NCBI GenBank assembly: GCA_963702555.1
Contig: CAVPCW010000013.1
Coordinates: forward strand, 248,001 to 312,000
Direction of reading: 5' to 3'
DNA: 64,000 nucleotides
DNA from: CAMFLJ01 sp963702555
GTDB lineage: Bacteria; Actinomycetota; Acidimicrobiia; Acidimicrobiales; Acidimicrobilacustridaceae
Shown here: positions 9,022-17,795 of the stretch, one piece after another
How the letters are laid out: each line of letters starts with the position of its first letter
Position numbering within the stretch: the stretch's first letter is position 1
The notes under the pieces: model-generated
What the model saw: the letters and a program-made list of their open reading frames with translations, nothing else
The model's database searches: none
What the model was told of the DNA's origin: nothing
Program-made: the position numbers and the translations under genes

Positions 9022-9903
9022 TTACCGCGTTGCTCGATGCCCGAACCGGGTGTCCGCTCGCCTTGGTGAGGTACTTCGTAGCCGCTGATGCGACACGGCG
9101 AGCAGTGCGATCGCTGCCGTGATCGTCGAAACGCCGATTGCGATGAGGACCCTCGGGACCCAGGTCTGGGACCGGACCGCAGTGTCGACCCGGCGAGCAA
9201 GCTCGGCCTGTACCTCCGGCGGGCAGACGATTGGCTCGGACGAGTTGAAGATCAAGCCGGTCGTCTCTTGCCTGCAGTTGCCGTTCGTCGGGGCGGCGAA
9301 GAAGTACAACCCGCCGACGACCACCACTGCGCCAGCGGTGAGCAGCCACACTCCGACCCATCGTGCTACTCGGGGTTCTGCCTTGACGAGGACAAGCCCG
9401 AGGATCAGCGGCGCTACGAAGGTGACGACAACGAAGCCGATGTCCCAGGCGATCCTCTCTCCGGTCACCTGCTCGAACTTGAACGGCCCATAGCCAAGAT
9501 CGCCAAGTGCAGGCCAGTAGTGGAGGTTGGCGGTGACCCGGCCCTTGGTCTGCAGGAGCAGGACGATGCTGCCGACCTCAGCGAGGAGCATGACAGCAGC
9601 GATGGCCGTGACCGCCGTGAGGACCAGCTTGTCCGACCCCCGATTGGTGCTCGGGCTCACTGCTGGCACAGATGGGCTTCGGTTGCCCCCCGGGGCGGCC
9701 CGCCTGTCCGGCTGGACACCGATGACCCGTCCGAGAGCGACTGGGTCGACACCCGACCACTCGTCGGTCACGAACTCCCAGTGATCTCCAGCCCAGAACG
9801 CCATGGCGACGAACTGCTCGCCGTCCCACCACGCAAACGTGCCGGGCGGCTCGTCAGGGACGACCTGCCAGCCGATGGCCAGCCGCTCGGGCGTCGTGGC
9901 CAC
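9022..9903 (-). CDS. Multi-pass membrane protein of unknown function
   Basis: Hypothetical protein of 293 residues. The N-terminal 60 residues form a Trp-rich cytosolic segment (FAWWDGEQF, FWAGDHWEF) reminiscent of small modules that precede membrane domains in actinobacteria. A Ser/Pro-rich linker and four likely transmembrane helices follow, at roughly residues 92-114, 150-172, 185-205 and 250-275. The loop between helices 3 and 4 has two Cys residues that could form an extracytoplasmic disulfide. The GTG at 9903 is chosen because AGGAGG lies 7 bases upstream. No neighbour suggests a function. Confidence 0.65.
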   Translation of the reverse strand: MATTPERLAIGWQVVPDEPPGTFAWWDGEQFVAMAFWAGDHWEFVTDEWSGVDPVALGRVIGVQPDRRAAPGGNRSPSVPAVSPSTNRGSDKLVLTAVTAIAAVMLLAEVGSIVLLLQTKGRVTANLHYWPALGDLGYGPFKFEQVTGERIAWDIGFVVVTFVAPLILGLVLVKAEPRVARWVGVWLLTAGAVVVVGGLYFFAAPTNGNCRQETTGLIFNSSEPIVCPPEVQAELARRVDTAVRSQTWVPRVLIAIGVSTITAAIALLAVSHQRLRSTSPRRADTRFGHRATR

Positions 9904-10082
9904 AGCGATACCTCCTCGCCAGCTACCCCGAAGCTCGCACCACAGGTACGGGACCACCAGGGCCGACCGTCACCACACCTGGAGACATCTCAAACTCGGT
10001 GTCGCACCGTGGGAGAAGTGCCGTTGAGGGATACCCAGCGGATCGCGGATCTCGCTCGACTGGTGCCGCTCCGCTCCCGAAC

Positions 10083-11429
10083 TCAGCTGGTGTCGAAGAG
10101 GCCGGGCTGCTCGCTGTCACAGGGGTCGCCGTCGGGTGGGATGAGTCGGCGTTTCCCGGAGGGGAGGCGGGGGCCGAAGGTGTAGCCCCGGTGGGTCTTG
10201 AGGTCGTGACAGTGACCACACGGGCTCGCCAGGTCGGGCAGCCGGGTGATCTTCGTGTCGGCCCAGTCGGCGACGTGGTCGATCTCGATCCGGCGCGGGT
10301 TGGTGCAGCCCTCGGTGGAGCACTCCCCGGCGGAGAACCACTCCAGCGCGGTCTTCTGCAGCACAGTGGGTTTGCGGCCGAGGTGGACACCTTGTCGATC
10401 TCGGTGCCCTTCGTGGCCACGGCGGCGACGAAGGCGTCGCCGTCGATCATCCGCCACGCATCCGCCACCGGGATCGGGCCCTCGCCCGGCGATCTCACAC
10501 ACCTCACCCGACGCCACCGAACCACGGTCGAGGGCGGCGAGATCGACCCGCACGATCATCTTGGCGAACGACCAGTCCTCGACCGACTCGTCCGGCGCCA
10601 CCACGGTCCCGGCGTCGCCACGAGTGCCGTTCGAGCCCTTCGAACGGGGCGGCAGGTCGACCATGCGGCGAGGGCGTCGGCGGCGTAGGCCTCCGACGGC
10701 TCGCGATCACCCCGCCGTGCGGGCGTCGTTGAAGATCCGGTCCTTGCTCGGCGTCGATCAACGCCATCAACCGGGCATGCGCCGCGGGCTCGAGCAGCCA
10801 GTGACCCGTACCCCATGCCGTCGGCGTCGATGCCCGTGCGCAACATCCGCTGGTCTTGCGCAGACGAGCCGCCTTCTCCGCCTCGGACTCCGTCGACGCG
10901 GCCGCCACGATCCGGTTGGCGTCGTTCTCCAACTCGGTGACCGACACCGACCCCGCCCTCGCCACCAGCCGCTCACCCGCACCCGGCTGAGCCTTCTCCG
11001 CTCGAGCCGCGGCCCGCGCCTGACGAGGCGACACCACACCCGGCGACAAGCGCCTCGAGCCACCACCGGCGCCGCCGCCACGACCTCCGCCGTCTCCAGC
11101 AGCTTGATCGCCTCACCCACACCGATGCCCGTCTCCTTGGCCACCCAGTGCGCCGGCGAACGATGACCCGCCCTCGACCACAACGACGACTCCGCCACCC
11201 GACCCGCGGCCGCCGCCTTCGCCGCATCAGCCACCCGCCCGATCCGATCCAACACCCGCACCAGATCGACCGCATCACGAGCCGGCACCTGACCCGGATC
11301 AGCCGCCTCGACGAACCCCTGCAACCCCGACAGCACATCGAGCAACGGCCGAACGGCGACACCCACGGCCAACCCACGACCCACGGCATCACCACCCGCC
11401 ACACCCTCGACACTGCGCCCCGAACTCAT
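10083..11429 (-). pseudogene. DUF222/HNH endonuclease-like gene, multiply frameshifted
   Basis: Fragments in three frames reassemble to one DUF222-HNH protein of about 445 residues, the family linked to REP13E12-type repeats in actinobacteria. The N-terminal DUF222 part runs from MSSGRSVEG at 11429 to about 11045. The middle part (VTELENDANRIVAAA, HWLLEPAAHARLMALIDAEQ) shifts frame near 11045, 10850, 10740 and 10665. The end shifts near 10490 and 10390 before the HNH core RRIEIDHVADW plus CGHCHDLKTHRGYTFG. Decay or uncorrected sequencing indels could explain this. DUF222 genes are often multicopy, a setting in which short-read polishing fails. No terminal repeats or transposase are present. 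Confidence 0.7.
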
Positions 11430-11522
11430 GTACCCAACCCTATTCAGGGGGTGTGACAGCGCGACCGAGCCCGCCGGATGTGTAGCTTCCCGGGCACCCA
11501 GCCCTACGAAAGAGGTACCCAG

Positions 11523-11816
11523 ATGCTGATCGTCGCCGGCCACTTCGAGGTCGACCCCGCCGACCAGGAGGCGTTCGTCGCCAGCAAGGTCGAGGCGATG
11601 GAGCGCACCCGCGCCGAGGCCGGTTGCCTCGAGTACGCCATGACCGTCGACCCGCTCGACCCCACCCGCGTGCTGCTGTTCGAGCGCTGGGCCGACCAGG
11701 CCGCCTTCGACGCCCACATGGCGGGCCTGGCGACGGCGCCGAAGTCCACCGGCCCCGCCCCCAAGGGCTTCGACGTGAAGATCTACGACATCAGCGGCGA
11801 GCGCGCCTTCGGCTGA
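11523..11816 (+). CDS. Antibiotic biosynthesis monooxygenase (ABM) domain protein
   Basis: Ferredoxin-like ABM-fold protein of 97 residues. Family marks are the N-terminal strand LIVAGHFEVDPADQEAF, the TRAEAGCLEYAM segment and the LLFERWADQAAFDAHMA helix. ABM proteins oxidise quinols or aromatic metabolites without cofactor, or act as small detoxifying enzymes. An AAAGAGG site lies 8 bases upstream of ATG 11523. The gene is monocistronic and ends before a strong bidirectional terminator. The substrate is unknown. Confidence 0.85.
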   Translation: MLIVAGHFEVDPADQEAFVASKVEAMERTRAEAGCLEYAMTVDPLDPTRVLLFERWADQAAFDAHMAGLATAPKSTGPAPKGFDVKIYDISGERAFG

Positions 11817-11851
11817 TCCGCGGGCTCGGGCTCACACCCACCCGGACGCGA

Positions 11852-11881
11852 CGAGGCCCCCTGCACCAGCAGGGGGCCTCG
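11852..11881. terminator. Bidirectional hairpin terminator
   Basis: Perfect 13-bp stem (CGAGGCCCCCTGC and its complement) with an ACCA loop, placed between the convergent genes ending at 11816 and 11909. No T-tract follows on either side, as is common for actinobacterial terminators. Confidence 0.85.
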
Positions 11882-11908
11882 CTGCGTACTCCGTGGTCCT
11901 GAGCCGGC

Positions 11909-12754
11909 TCAGTAGTTGCCGGAGAGGAAGTCGACCACCGGCTTGGCAGCCGGGAACGAGCTGGTGAGGCCCGAGCTCACGTACCCCGCGTCGGTGATCA
12001 GCGTCTGGCCGTTCACGTAGACGGCAGCGTCGCTGCACAGGAAGGCCAGCGGGCCGGCCTGCTCCTCCGGGGTCGAGGCCTTCACGCCGACCTCGTCGCG
12101 GTAGTCGGTGCCGAAGCCCAGCCACAGGTCCTCCTGCGAACGGGCGAGGGGCGTGTCGGTGGGCCCGGGCATGATGGCGTTGATGCGGATGCCCCGCTTC
12201 TGCATGGCGTAGGCCTGGCTGGCCACGTAACCGCAGACGGCCTGCTTCGACCACATGTAGTCGGGGTTGCCGGGATCGCCGGCGATCGGTCCGTGCTCCT
12301 CGATCCACGCCACGGCCGAGTCGAAGTCGGGGGTGGCGAGGTAGTCGAGGACCGCGTCGAGGTTCGTCTGCCAGGCCAGGCCGGCCGTCGAGGAGATCAT
12401 GCCGATGGCCGAGCCGGGCACGAGGTACCCCTTCTCGATCACCCGGTCGATCAGGTGACGGTGGCCGATGAAGTTGATCTTCTCGATGCCCGGCGTGCCG
12501 TCAGCCGCACCGGCGCAGGAGAACAGGGCGTGGATCGGGCCGCCGCACTCGTCGACGGCGGCGTCGATGCCGTCCTTGTCGCGGAGGTCGAGGCTGATGG
12601 CCTTGACCCCGTCGAGGGTGACGGGGGCGAAGTCCATGACCACGACATCGGCACCGAGCTCCTGCACGAGCTTGGCCGTGGCCGCACCCATGCCGGTGGC
12701 GCCGCCGACGACGAGCGCCCGCTTGCCGTCGTAACGGAACGATTCTGGGTTCAT
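11909..12754 (-). CDS. Short-chain dehydrogenase/reductase (SDR)
   Basis: Classical SDR of 281 residues. The NAD(P) motif GGATGMGAA is near residue 18, the acidic Asp after strand 2 (VVMDF) favours NAD(H), the active-site Ser lies in MISSTAG, and the catalytic pair is in YMWSK near residue 166. The C-terminal PGPTDTP motif is intact. It resembles 3-alpha-hydroxysteroid dehydrogenase/carbonyl reductase types. It is the last gene of a leftward operon P450-SDR-binding protein-SDR, starting 15 bases after the binding-protein gene, and probably oxidises an alcohol made in the same pathway. Confidence 0.88.
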   Translation of the reverse strand: MNPESFRYDGKRALVVGGATGMGAATAKLVQELGADVVVMDFAPVTLDGVKAISLDLRDKDGIDAAVDECGGPIHALFSCAGAADGTPGIEKINFIGHRHLIDRVIEKGYLVPGSAIGMISSTAGLAWQTNLDAVLDYLATPDFDSAVAWIEEHGPIAGDPGNPDYMWSKQAVCGYVASQAYAMQKRGIRINAIMPGPTDTPLARSQEDLWLGFGTDYRDEVGVKASTPEEQAGPLAFLCSDAAVYVNGQTLITDAGYVSSGLTSSFPAAKPVVDFLSGNY

Positions 12755-12769
12755 CTGGGTCTCCCGGTC

Positions 12770-14092
12770 TCAGGACTGGCGGTTGGAGGGGTGCTGGGGA
12801 CGGTGGTAGCCGTCGAAGCGGAGCTCGCCACCGCGAAGCTCCCGGATGGTGAGGAAGTCACCCTTGTAGCCCTTGCGGTCCCAGGGGCCGAACTGGATGT
12901 AGGTGGCGGGACCGCCGTTGGTGGCGGGCATCCAACGGATGCGCTCCATGCCGCGCATGACCTCTTCGGGCGTGGCCATCGAGGCGTTGCCGAGGCCGTG
13001 GATCGCGACGCGGGCGGTGTCGTAGGCGAGGGCGACCACGACGTTCTTCGAGGTGCGCCCGAACCGGGCCTGGAACCGCTCGATCATGGCCTCGTAGTTG
13101 GGGTTGGTGCCGTCCTCGCCGAGCTGGTCGACGCCGTGCCATCCCTCGAGGCCCTGGGCCCACTCGTTGGTGTTCGAATAGAACATGAACGCGGTGCCCA
13201 TGACGCGGGGCGGGTCCCAGCCGAGCTCCTTGAAGCCGTCGGCGAACTTGAACGTGGCGTAGCCGTAGCCGCCGTAGTAGATCGCCTCGGTGCCACCGTC
13301 GCGCATGGCGCGCAGGTGGTCGACGAACCCACGCGGGTTCGGGCCGAGCTTCACGTCACGGGTGATGGTGAGCCCCAGGCGGCCGGCTTCCTCACGGAAG
13401 AACTCGGCGTAGTCGCCGCCCGAGGAGCCCTGCTCCCAGAACATGCCGACGTTCTTGAAGCCCTTGGCGGCGAGCCACTGGGCGCACATCACGCCCTCGG
13501 TGGGGATGTCGCCGTTGGCGATGGTGAAGCAGTACTCCGACGCGAAGCGCCACGCTCCGGTCCAGCCGATGACGGGCACCTTGCGACGGTTGACGGTCTC
13601 CTGGATGTTCAGCGAGTTGTCCGAGATCATCGGGCCGAGGATGGCCACGCAGCCCTGGTCGCACAGCCACTCGTAGCCGTCGCGGACCTTCTTGTAGTTC
13701 TCGCGGGGAAGGCCGCGGGCGTCGGCCACGATGAGCTGCACCGGCCGGTCGTAGACGCCCTCGTTCATGGCGTCCTCGATGGCCAGGATCGTGGGGTCGA
13801 GCCAGTCGGCGAGCAGCTGGCCGATGTCCATGTCGACGAGCACGCCGATCTTGGCCGGCTCGAAGGGGTCGCCCTGGGTCGTCATGCCCCGCGTCGGCGG
13901 GTAGATGACGATCTCCTTCCAGGCCTTCTCGCCCTTCTGGCCACCACCGTGGTACCAGAGCTCGTTGGCCTCCTGCTCGGCGGTGGTGTTGGTGCCCGAG
14001 CGGACGGTGGTCACCGCCCGATCGGCCTCGGCGATGCCGTGGTCGATCGGGGCCGGGAACATCCGCTCGACGAGCTCGTTCTCTTCGGTCAT
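12770..14092 (-). CDS. ABC-type substrate-binding protein homolog lacking a signal peptide
   Basis: Protein of 440 residues of the Leu/Ile/Val and amide-binding periplasmic protein fold (Peripla_BP_6). Lobe one starts at PAKIGVLVDMDIGQ near residue 79, ILGPMISDNSLN lies near 150, and the VALAYDTARVAIHGL hinge lies near 360. The first 75 residues are charged and polar, with no hydrophobic signal sequence and no lipobox Cys, and an AGGGGAG site fixes the start. No permease or ATPase genes are adjacent; SDR genes lie on both sides. It may work in the cytosol as a ligand sensor, as AmiC does in Pseudomonas, or have another cytosolic role. Confidence 0.8.
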   Translation of the reverse strand: MTEENELVERMFPAPIDHGIAEADRAVTTVRSGTNTTAEQEANELWYHGGGQKGEKAWKEIVIYPPTRGMTTQGDPFEPAKIGVLVDMDIGQLLADWLDPTILAIEDAMNEGVYDRPVQLIVADARGLPRENYKKVRDGYEWLCDQGCVAILGPMISDNSLNIQETVNRRKVPVIGWTGAWRFASEYCFTIANGDIPTEGVMCAQWLAAKGFKNVGMFWEQGSSGGDYAEFFREEAGRLGLTITRDVKLGPNPRGFVDHLRAMRDGGTEAIYYGGYGYATFKFADGFKELGWDPPRVMGTAFMFYSNTNEWAQGLEGWHGVDQLGEDGTNPNYEAMIERFQARFGRTSKNVVVALAYDTARVAIHGLGNASMATPEEVMRGMERIRWMPATNGGPATYIQFGPWDRKGYKGDFLTIRELRGGELRFDGYHRPQHPSNRQS

Positions 14093-14128
14093 CTGTGGTT
14101 CTCCCCTGGGGTGTTCAGGTCGGGACGC

Positions 14129-14878
14129 TCAGCCGAGCCGGGCGTCGAGGTACAGGTCGGGCAGGTCGATCTCGGGGTGGGCGAGCACCACACCCATGAG
14201 CTCGGCGAGGTGGAGGCCGACGTCGGAGGTCTCCATGGCGGTCATCGGGATGCCCGCCTCGGCCCACTTCCCGAGCGCCTCGGTGAGGACGTCCATGTCG
14301 GTGAAGTTGTTGCCGAACTCGGTGGGCATGGTGGCGCCGATGACGATGCGGGAGAACCGCCGGTCGGGGTGCTCGTTGCGCCAGTACTTGATGGCGACGT
14401 CGAGGGCGGCCTTGGAGGCGGCGTAGGTGCCCATGCCCCAGCGGAACTCGTGCACCGCCTCCGACGAGAGGAACGCGACCATCCCCTCGTTGGACATGTG
14501 CGGCACCGCCGCCTGGGCCACCATCGCCGGGCCGACGACGTTGACCTCGTACGAGGTGCGCCAGGCCTCGGCCCCGGCATCGCGCAGGGGCGACAGGACC
14601 GCGGTGCCGGCGGTGTAGAGCACCAGGTCGAGCCCACCGAGGCGCTCGACGGCGGCGTCGACGAGCTCCTTGCACGCGCCCTCGTCGGAGACGTCGGCGG
14701 CGATGGCGTGCCCGCTGCCGAGCTCGGCGACCAGCGCGTCGAGCTTGTCGAGGCGACGGGCGCTGACCACCACGTCGGCCCCCGCGGCGGCCGCGCTGGT
14801 GGCGAACGCGGCGCCGATGCCGGCCGACGCGCCGACGACCAGGATGCGCTGCCCCTTCAGGGTCGGGCTCACACTCAC
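14129..14878 (-). CDS. Short-chain dehydrogenase/reductase (SDR)
   Basis: SDR of 249 residues. The cofactor loop is GASAGIGAAFA near residue 17, with SARR after strand 2, which usually indicates NADP(H). The structural motif is atypical (YTAGTA instead of NNAG), the catalytic Ser lies in FLSSEAV and the Tyr-Lys pair in YAASK near residue 158. The usual PG motif after the active site is replaced by GATMPTEFG. Second gene of the leftward P450 operon, 58 bases after the P450. A ketone or alcohol intermediate is the likely substrate. Confidence 0.87.
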   Translation of the reverse strand: MSVSPTLKGQRILVVGASAGIGAAFATSAAAAGADVVVSARRLDKLDALVAELGSGHAIAADVSDEGACKELVDAAVERLGGLDLVLYTAGTAVLSPLRDAGAEAWRTSYEVNVVGPAMVAQAAVPHMSNEGMVAFLSSEAVHEFRWGMGTYAASKAALDVAIKYWRNEHPDRRFSRIVIGATMPTEFGNNFTDMDVLTEALGKWAEAGIPMTAMETSDVGLHLAELMGVVLAHPEIDLPDLYLDARLG

Positions 14879-14936
14879 GTCTGTCTTCCCCCTCGTGCCG
14901 CGTGGCGGCCGTTCACGTGGTCGATGTCGTCGCGGC

Positions 14937-16136
14937 TCAGGCGCCGGGGCGGATCAGCACCTGCGAGTAGCCCCGCACGGTGCTGGTGTGCTGGCGGATC
15001 GTGCCACCGGGGACGAGGTCCCAGGTCGGGAACCGCTTGAGCGTCTCCTCGAGGGCGATGCGGCCCTCGACGCGGGCGAGGTTGGCGCCGACGCAGAAGT
15101 GGATGCCGTACCCGAACGACACGTGCTGGCGGAACTGGCGGCGCACGTCGAAGCGGTCGGCATCGGGGTACTCACGCTCGTCGCGGCCGGCGCTGCCGGT
15201 GATGAGCAGCACCTTGGAGCCGGCCGGCACCACGGTGCCGTGGAGCTCGATGTCGCGGGTGGTGAAGCGGCCCTGCACCGGCGAGGGCGCCTCGTAGCGC
15301 AGCAGCTCCTCGACCGCGTTGGGGATGCCGTCGGGGTTGGCCACCAGGTCGGCCCGCTGGTCGGGGTGGCCGGCGAGCAGCACCGCGGCGTTGCCGAGCA
15401 GGCGCATGACGGTCTCGGTGCCGGCGCTGAACAGCAGGTTGGTGAAGTCGGCGAGCTCCCGGTCGGTGAGCTGCCGCTCGACGCCGTCGTCGTCGACGAT
15501 CGAGGAGCCGCACAGGACGCTGATGAGGTCGTCGCCCGGCTCCTCCTTCTTCCGCTCGATGAGACCCGAGAGGTAGGTGTGCAGCGCGATCTGGGCGGTG
15601 AGCGAGACGTCGTTGATCATCCCGACGCCGGGCTCGATGTGGAAGACGGCGTCGATGTTCTTGCGCTGCTCCTCCCGCTCGTCCTCGGGCACGCCGACCA
15701 GCTCGGCGATCACCCGGGAGGGGACCTGGGCGGCGAAGTCCTGCACGTAGTCGAACTCGTCGCGGCCGACGAGCGGGTCGAGCAGCTCGGCGCAGATGTC
15801 GCGGATGTGGTCGTCGAGCTGGGCCATGCGCCGCGGGGTGAACGCCCGCGAGACCAGGGTGCGCAGGATGGTGTGCGAGGGCGGGTCCATGAAGATGATC
15901 TGGCCGCTGCCGCTCATGTCCTGGCCCATGAGCTCGAGCACGGTGCCGTGGGCCGAGCTGAACGTGGCGGGGTCGCGGTGGGCGGCCTCGACGTCGGCGA
16001 AGCGGCTGAGGGCCCAGAAGCCGTACTGCTCGTTCCAGTAGAGCGGGGCCTCGTCGCGCATCCGGCGCCAGATGGGATGAGGGTCGTCGTCGAGCGCCTC
16101 GTCCATCGGGTCCCAGTACAGCTCGGTCGTCGCCAT
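14937..16136 (-). CDS. Cytochrome P450 (class I bacterial type)
   Basis: Soluble P450 of 399 residues. The I-helix oxygen motif is FSAGTETVM near residue 240, the K-helix ExxR is EELLR near 275, and the haem loop is FGYGIHFCVGANLAR near 342 with the ligating Cys. These are complete, so an active monooxygenase is expected. No ferredoxin or ferredoxin reductase is encoded in the window, so electrons come from elsewhere. First gene of the operon P450-SDR-binding protein-SDR and divergent from an aldehyde dehydrogenase. Hydroxylation followed by alcohol and aldehyde oxidation is a reasonable path. CYP125/142-like steroid activity is possible but unproven. Confidence 0.93.
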   Translation of the reverse strand: MATTELYWDPMDEALDDDPHPIWRRMRDEAPLYWNEQYGFWALSRFADVEAAHRDPATFSSAHGTVLELMGQDMSGSGQIIFMDPPSHTILRTLVSRAFTPRRMAQLDDHIRDICAELLDPLVGRDEFDYVQDFAAQVPSRVIAELVGVPEDEREEQRKNIDAVFHIEPGVGMINDVSLTAQIALHTYLSGLIERKKEEPGDDLISVLCGSSIVDDDGVERQLTDRELADFTNLLFSAGTETVMRLLGNAAVLLAGHPDQRADLVANPDGIPNAVEELLRYEAPSPVQGRFTTRDIELHGTVVPAGSKVLLITGSAGRDEREYPDADRFDVRRQFRQHVSFGYGIHFCVGANLARVEGRIALEETLKRFPTWDLVPGGTIRQHTSTVRGYSQVLIRPGA

Positions 16137-16210
16137 CGCTCGCTTCCCCCCAGGCCCCGCCTCGGCGGTCGGGCCGGGCGGATCGTACGGTGTCGTCGGC
16201 CGCCGAGACG

Positions 16211-16231
16211 GGCGTCACACGACGTGACGCC
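16211..16231. promoter_or_regulatory. Inverted repeat, candidate operator
   Basis: Perfect 8-bp arms GGCGTCAC and GTGACGCC around a 5-base spacer, in the 182-base region between the divergent P450 and aldehyde dehydrogenase genes. Size and symmetry fit a dimeric TetR- or GntR-type repressor. No regulator gene is adjacent, so the binding protein is unknown. Confidence 0.4.
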
Positions 16232-16254
16232 GGTCGCCCGCGACCGATGCGCCG

Positions 16255-16266
16255 TATACAGTATCC
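16255..16266. promoter_or_regulatory. AT-rich promoter element TATACAGTATCC
   Basis: A 12-base AT-rich box with inner symmetry ATAC-A-GTAT, about 53 bases before the aldehyde dehydrogenase ATG. The same box with two changes (TATACGATATCC) occurs at 34731-34742 between the two beta-oxidation operons. It may be a -10 region or a shared operator. Confidence 0.4.
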
Positions 16267-16318
16267 CAGCACTGTGCCCGGTGTTCCCGGGCCCGTCGAC
16301 CCAGGGGAACGAGCACCA

Positions 16319-17795
16319 ATGAGCATGTGGCACGAAGAGCGCCTCTACATCGACGGCGAGCTCGTCGAGGCCGAGGGCGGCAAGGTCTACGACAACATCA
16401 ACCCGGCCAACGGCGAGGTCATCGGCGTGGCCGCCGACGCCTCCGCCGCCGACCTCGACCGGGCCATCGCCGCCGCCCGCCGGGCCTTCGACGAGACCGA
16501 CTGGTCGACCAACGTCGAGCTGCGGGTGCGCTGCCTGCGCCAGCTCGCACGCGGCGATCGCTCGAGCACCACGAGCGAGCTCGTCGAGATCACCATCGCC
16601 GAGGTCGGCGCACCCCGCATGCTCATCGGCGGGGCCGCAGCTCGACTCCCCGCTGGGCTACCTCACCTACTACGCCGACATGGCCGAGTCCTACGAGTGG
16701 ACCACCGAGCTCGGCGTCGGCCAGACGATGGGCGGGCCCGCCAACCGCTGGGTCGAGCGCGAGCCCGCCGGCGTCGTCGCCGCCATCACCCCGTGGAACT
16801 ACCCGAACCAGATCAACCTGGCCAAGATCGCCCCGGCCCTCGCCGCCGGCTGCACCGTCGTGCTGAAGCCGGCACCCGACACGCCGTGGACCGCCCTGGC
16901 CCTCGGCCGGCTCGATCGCCGAGCACACCGACATCCCCGCCGGCGTGTTCAACGTCGTCACCTCGTCCGACAAGGCGATCGGCGAGATCCTCACCACCTC
17001 GCCCGACGTCGACATGGTCAGCTTCACCGGCTCCACCGCCACGGGCCGACGGATCATGGCGGCCGGCGCCGACACCATCAAGCGGGTCTTCCTCGAGCTG
17101 GGCGGCAAGTCGGCCCACATCGTGCTCGACGACGTCGAGGACATGGGCGCGGCCGTGGGCGGCGCCGCCTTCGGCTGCTGCACCCACGGCGGCCAGGGCT
17201 GCGCCACCAGCACCCGCCTGCTGCTCCCCCGCTCCCGCTACGAGGAGGGCGTCGAGGCCGCCGCCGCGCTCATGGGCATGCTCCCCTACGGCGACCCGCC
17301 ACGACGCCGGCAACATGACCGGCCCCATCGTCAACCCCCAGCAGCTCACCAAGATCGCCGGCATGGTCGACAGGGCCGTCGAGCAGGGCGCCCGTGTCGT
17401 GATCGGCGGCGGCATCGCCACCCAGTTCGACGACGGGCAACTGGTTCCAGCCCACCCTGCTGGCCGACGTCACCAACGACATGGAGATCGCCCGCGACGA
17501 GATCTTCGGCCCGGTGCTCGTGGCCATCCCCTACGACGACGACGACGATGCCGTCCGCATCGCCAACGACTCGATCTTCGGCCTCTCCGGCGGCGTCGAA
17601 CGGCGCCGACCGCGACCGTGCCCTCGCCGTCGCCCGCCGCATCCGCACCGGCACCATTCGGCATCAACGGCGGCGTCTGGTACGCCGCCGGACGTGCCCT
17701 TCGGCGGCTACAAGCAGTCGGGCATCGGCCGGGAGATGGGCGTCGCCGGCTTCGAGGAGTACCTCGAGCAGAAGGCCTTCGCCGAGCCCGCCTCG
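16319..17795 (+). pseudogene. Aldehyde dehydrogenase (NAD-dependent), multiply frameshifted
   Basis: Pieces in three frames reassemble to a complete ALDH of about 490 residues starting MSMWHEERLYIDGE at ATG 16319. Recognisable parts are AITPWNYPNQ, FTGSTATGRRI, the ELGGK Glu region, the GQGCATSTR region where the nucleophilic Cys should be, EIFGPV and FGGYKQSGIGRE. Apparent single-base indels lie near 16550, 16632, 16914, 17299, 17437, 17598, 17657 and 17690. Many are extra G or C residues whose removal restores family motifs exactly. The catalytic motifs survive, so sequencing error is more likely than decay. It would oxidise an aldehyde from the divergent P450/SDR operon. Confidence 0.75.

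Noticed and set aside
12293..15040. Long open frames opposite or overlapping real genes (for example 12293-15040 plus, 40470-43006 plus, 5691-7463 minus)
   Set aside because: They lie opposite genes with clear family motifs, have repetitive Arg/Ala/Gly/Val composition and arise from high GC at third positions.
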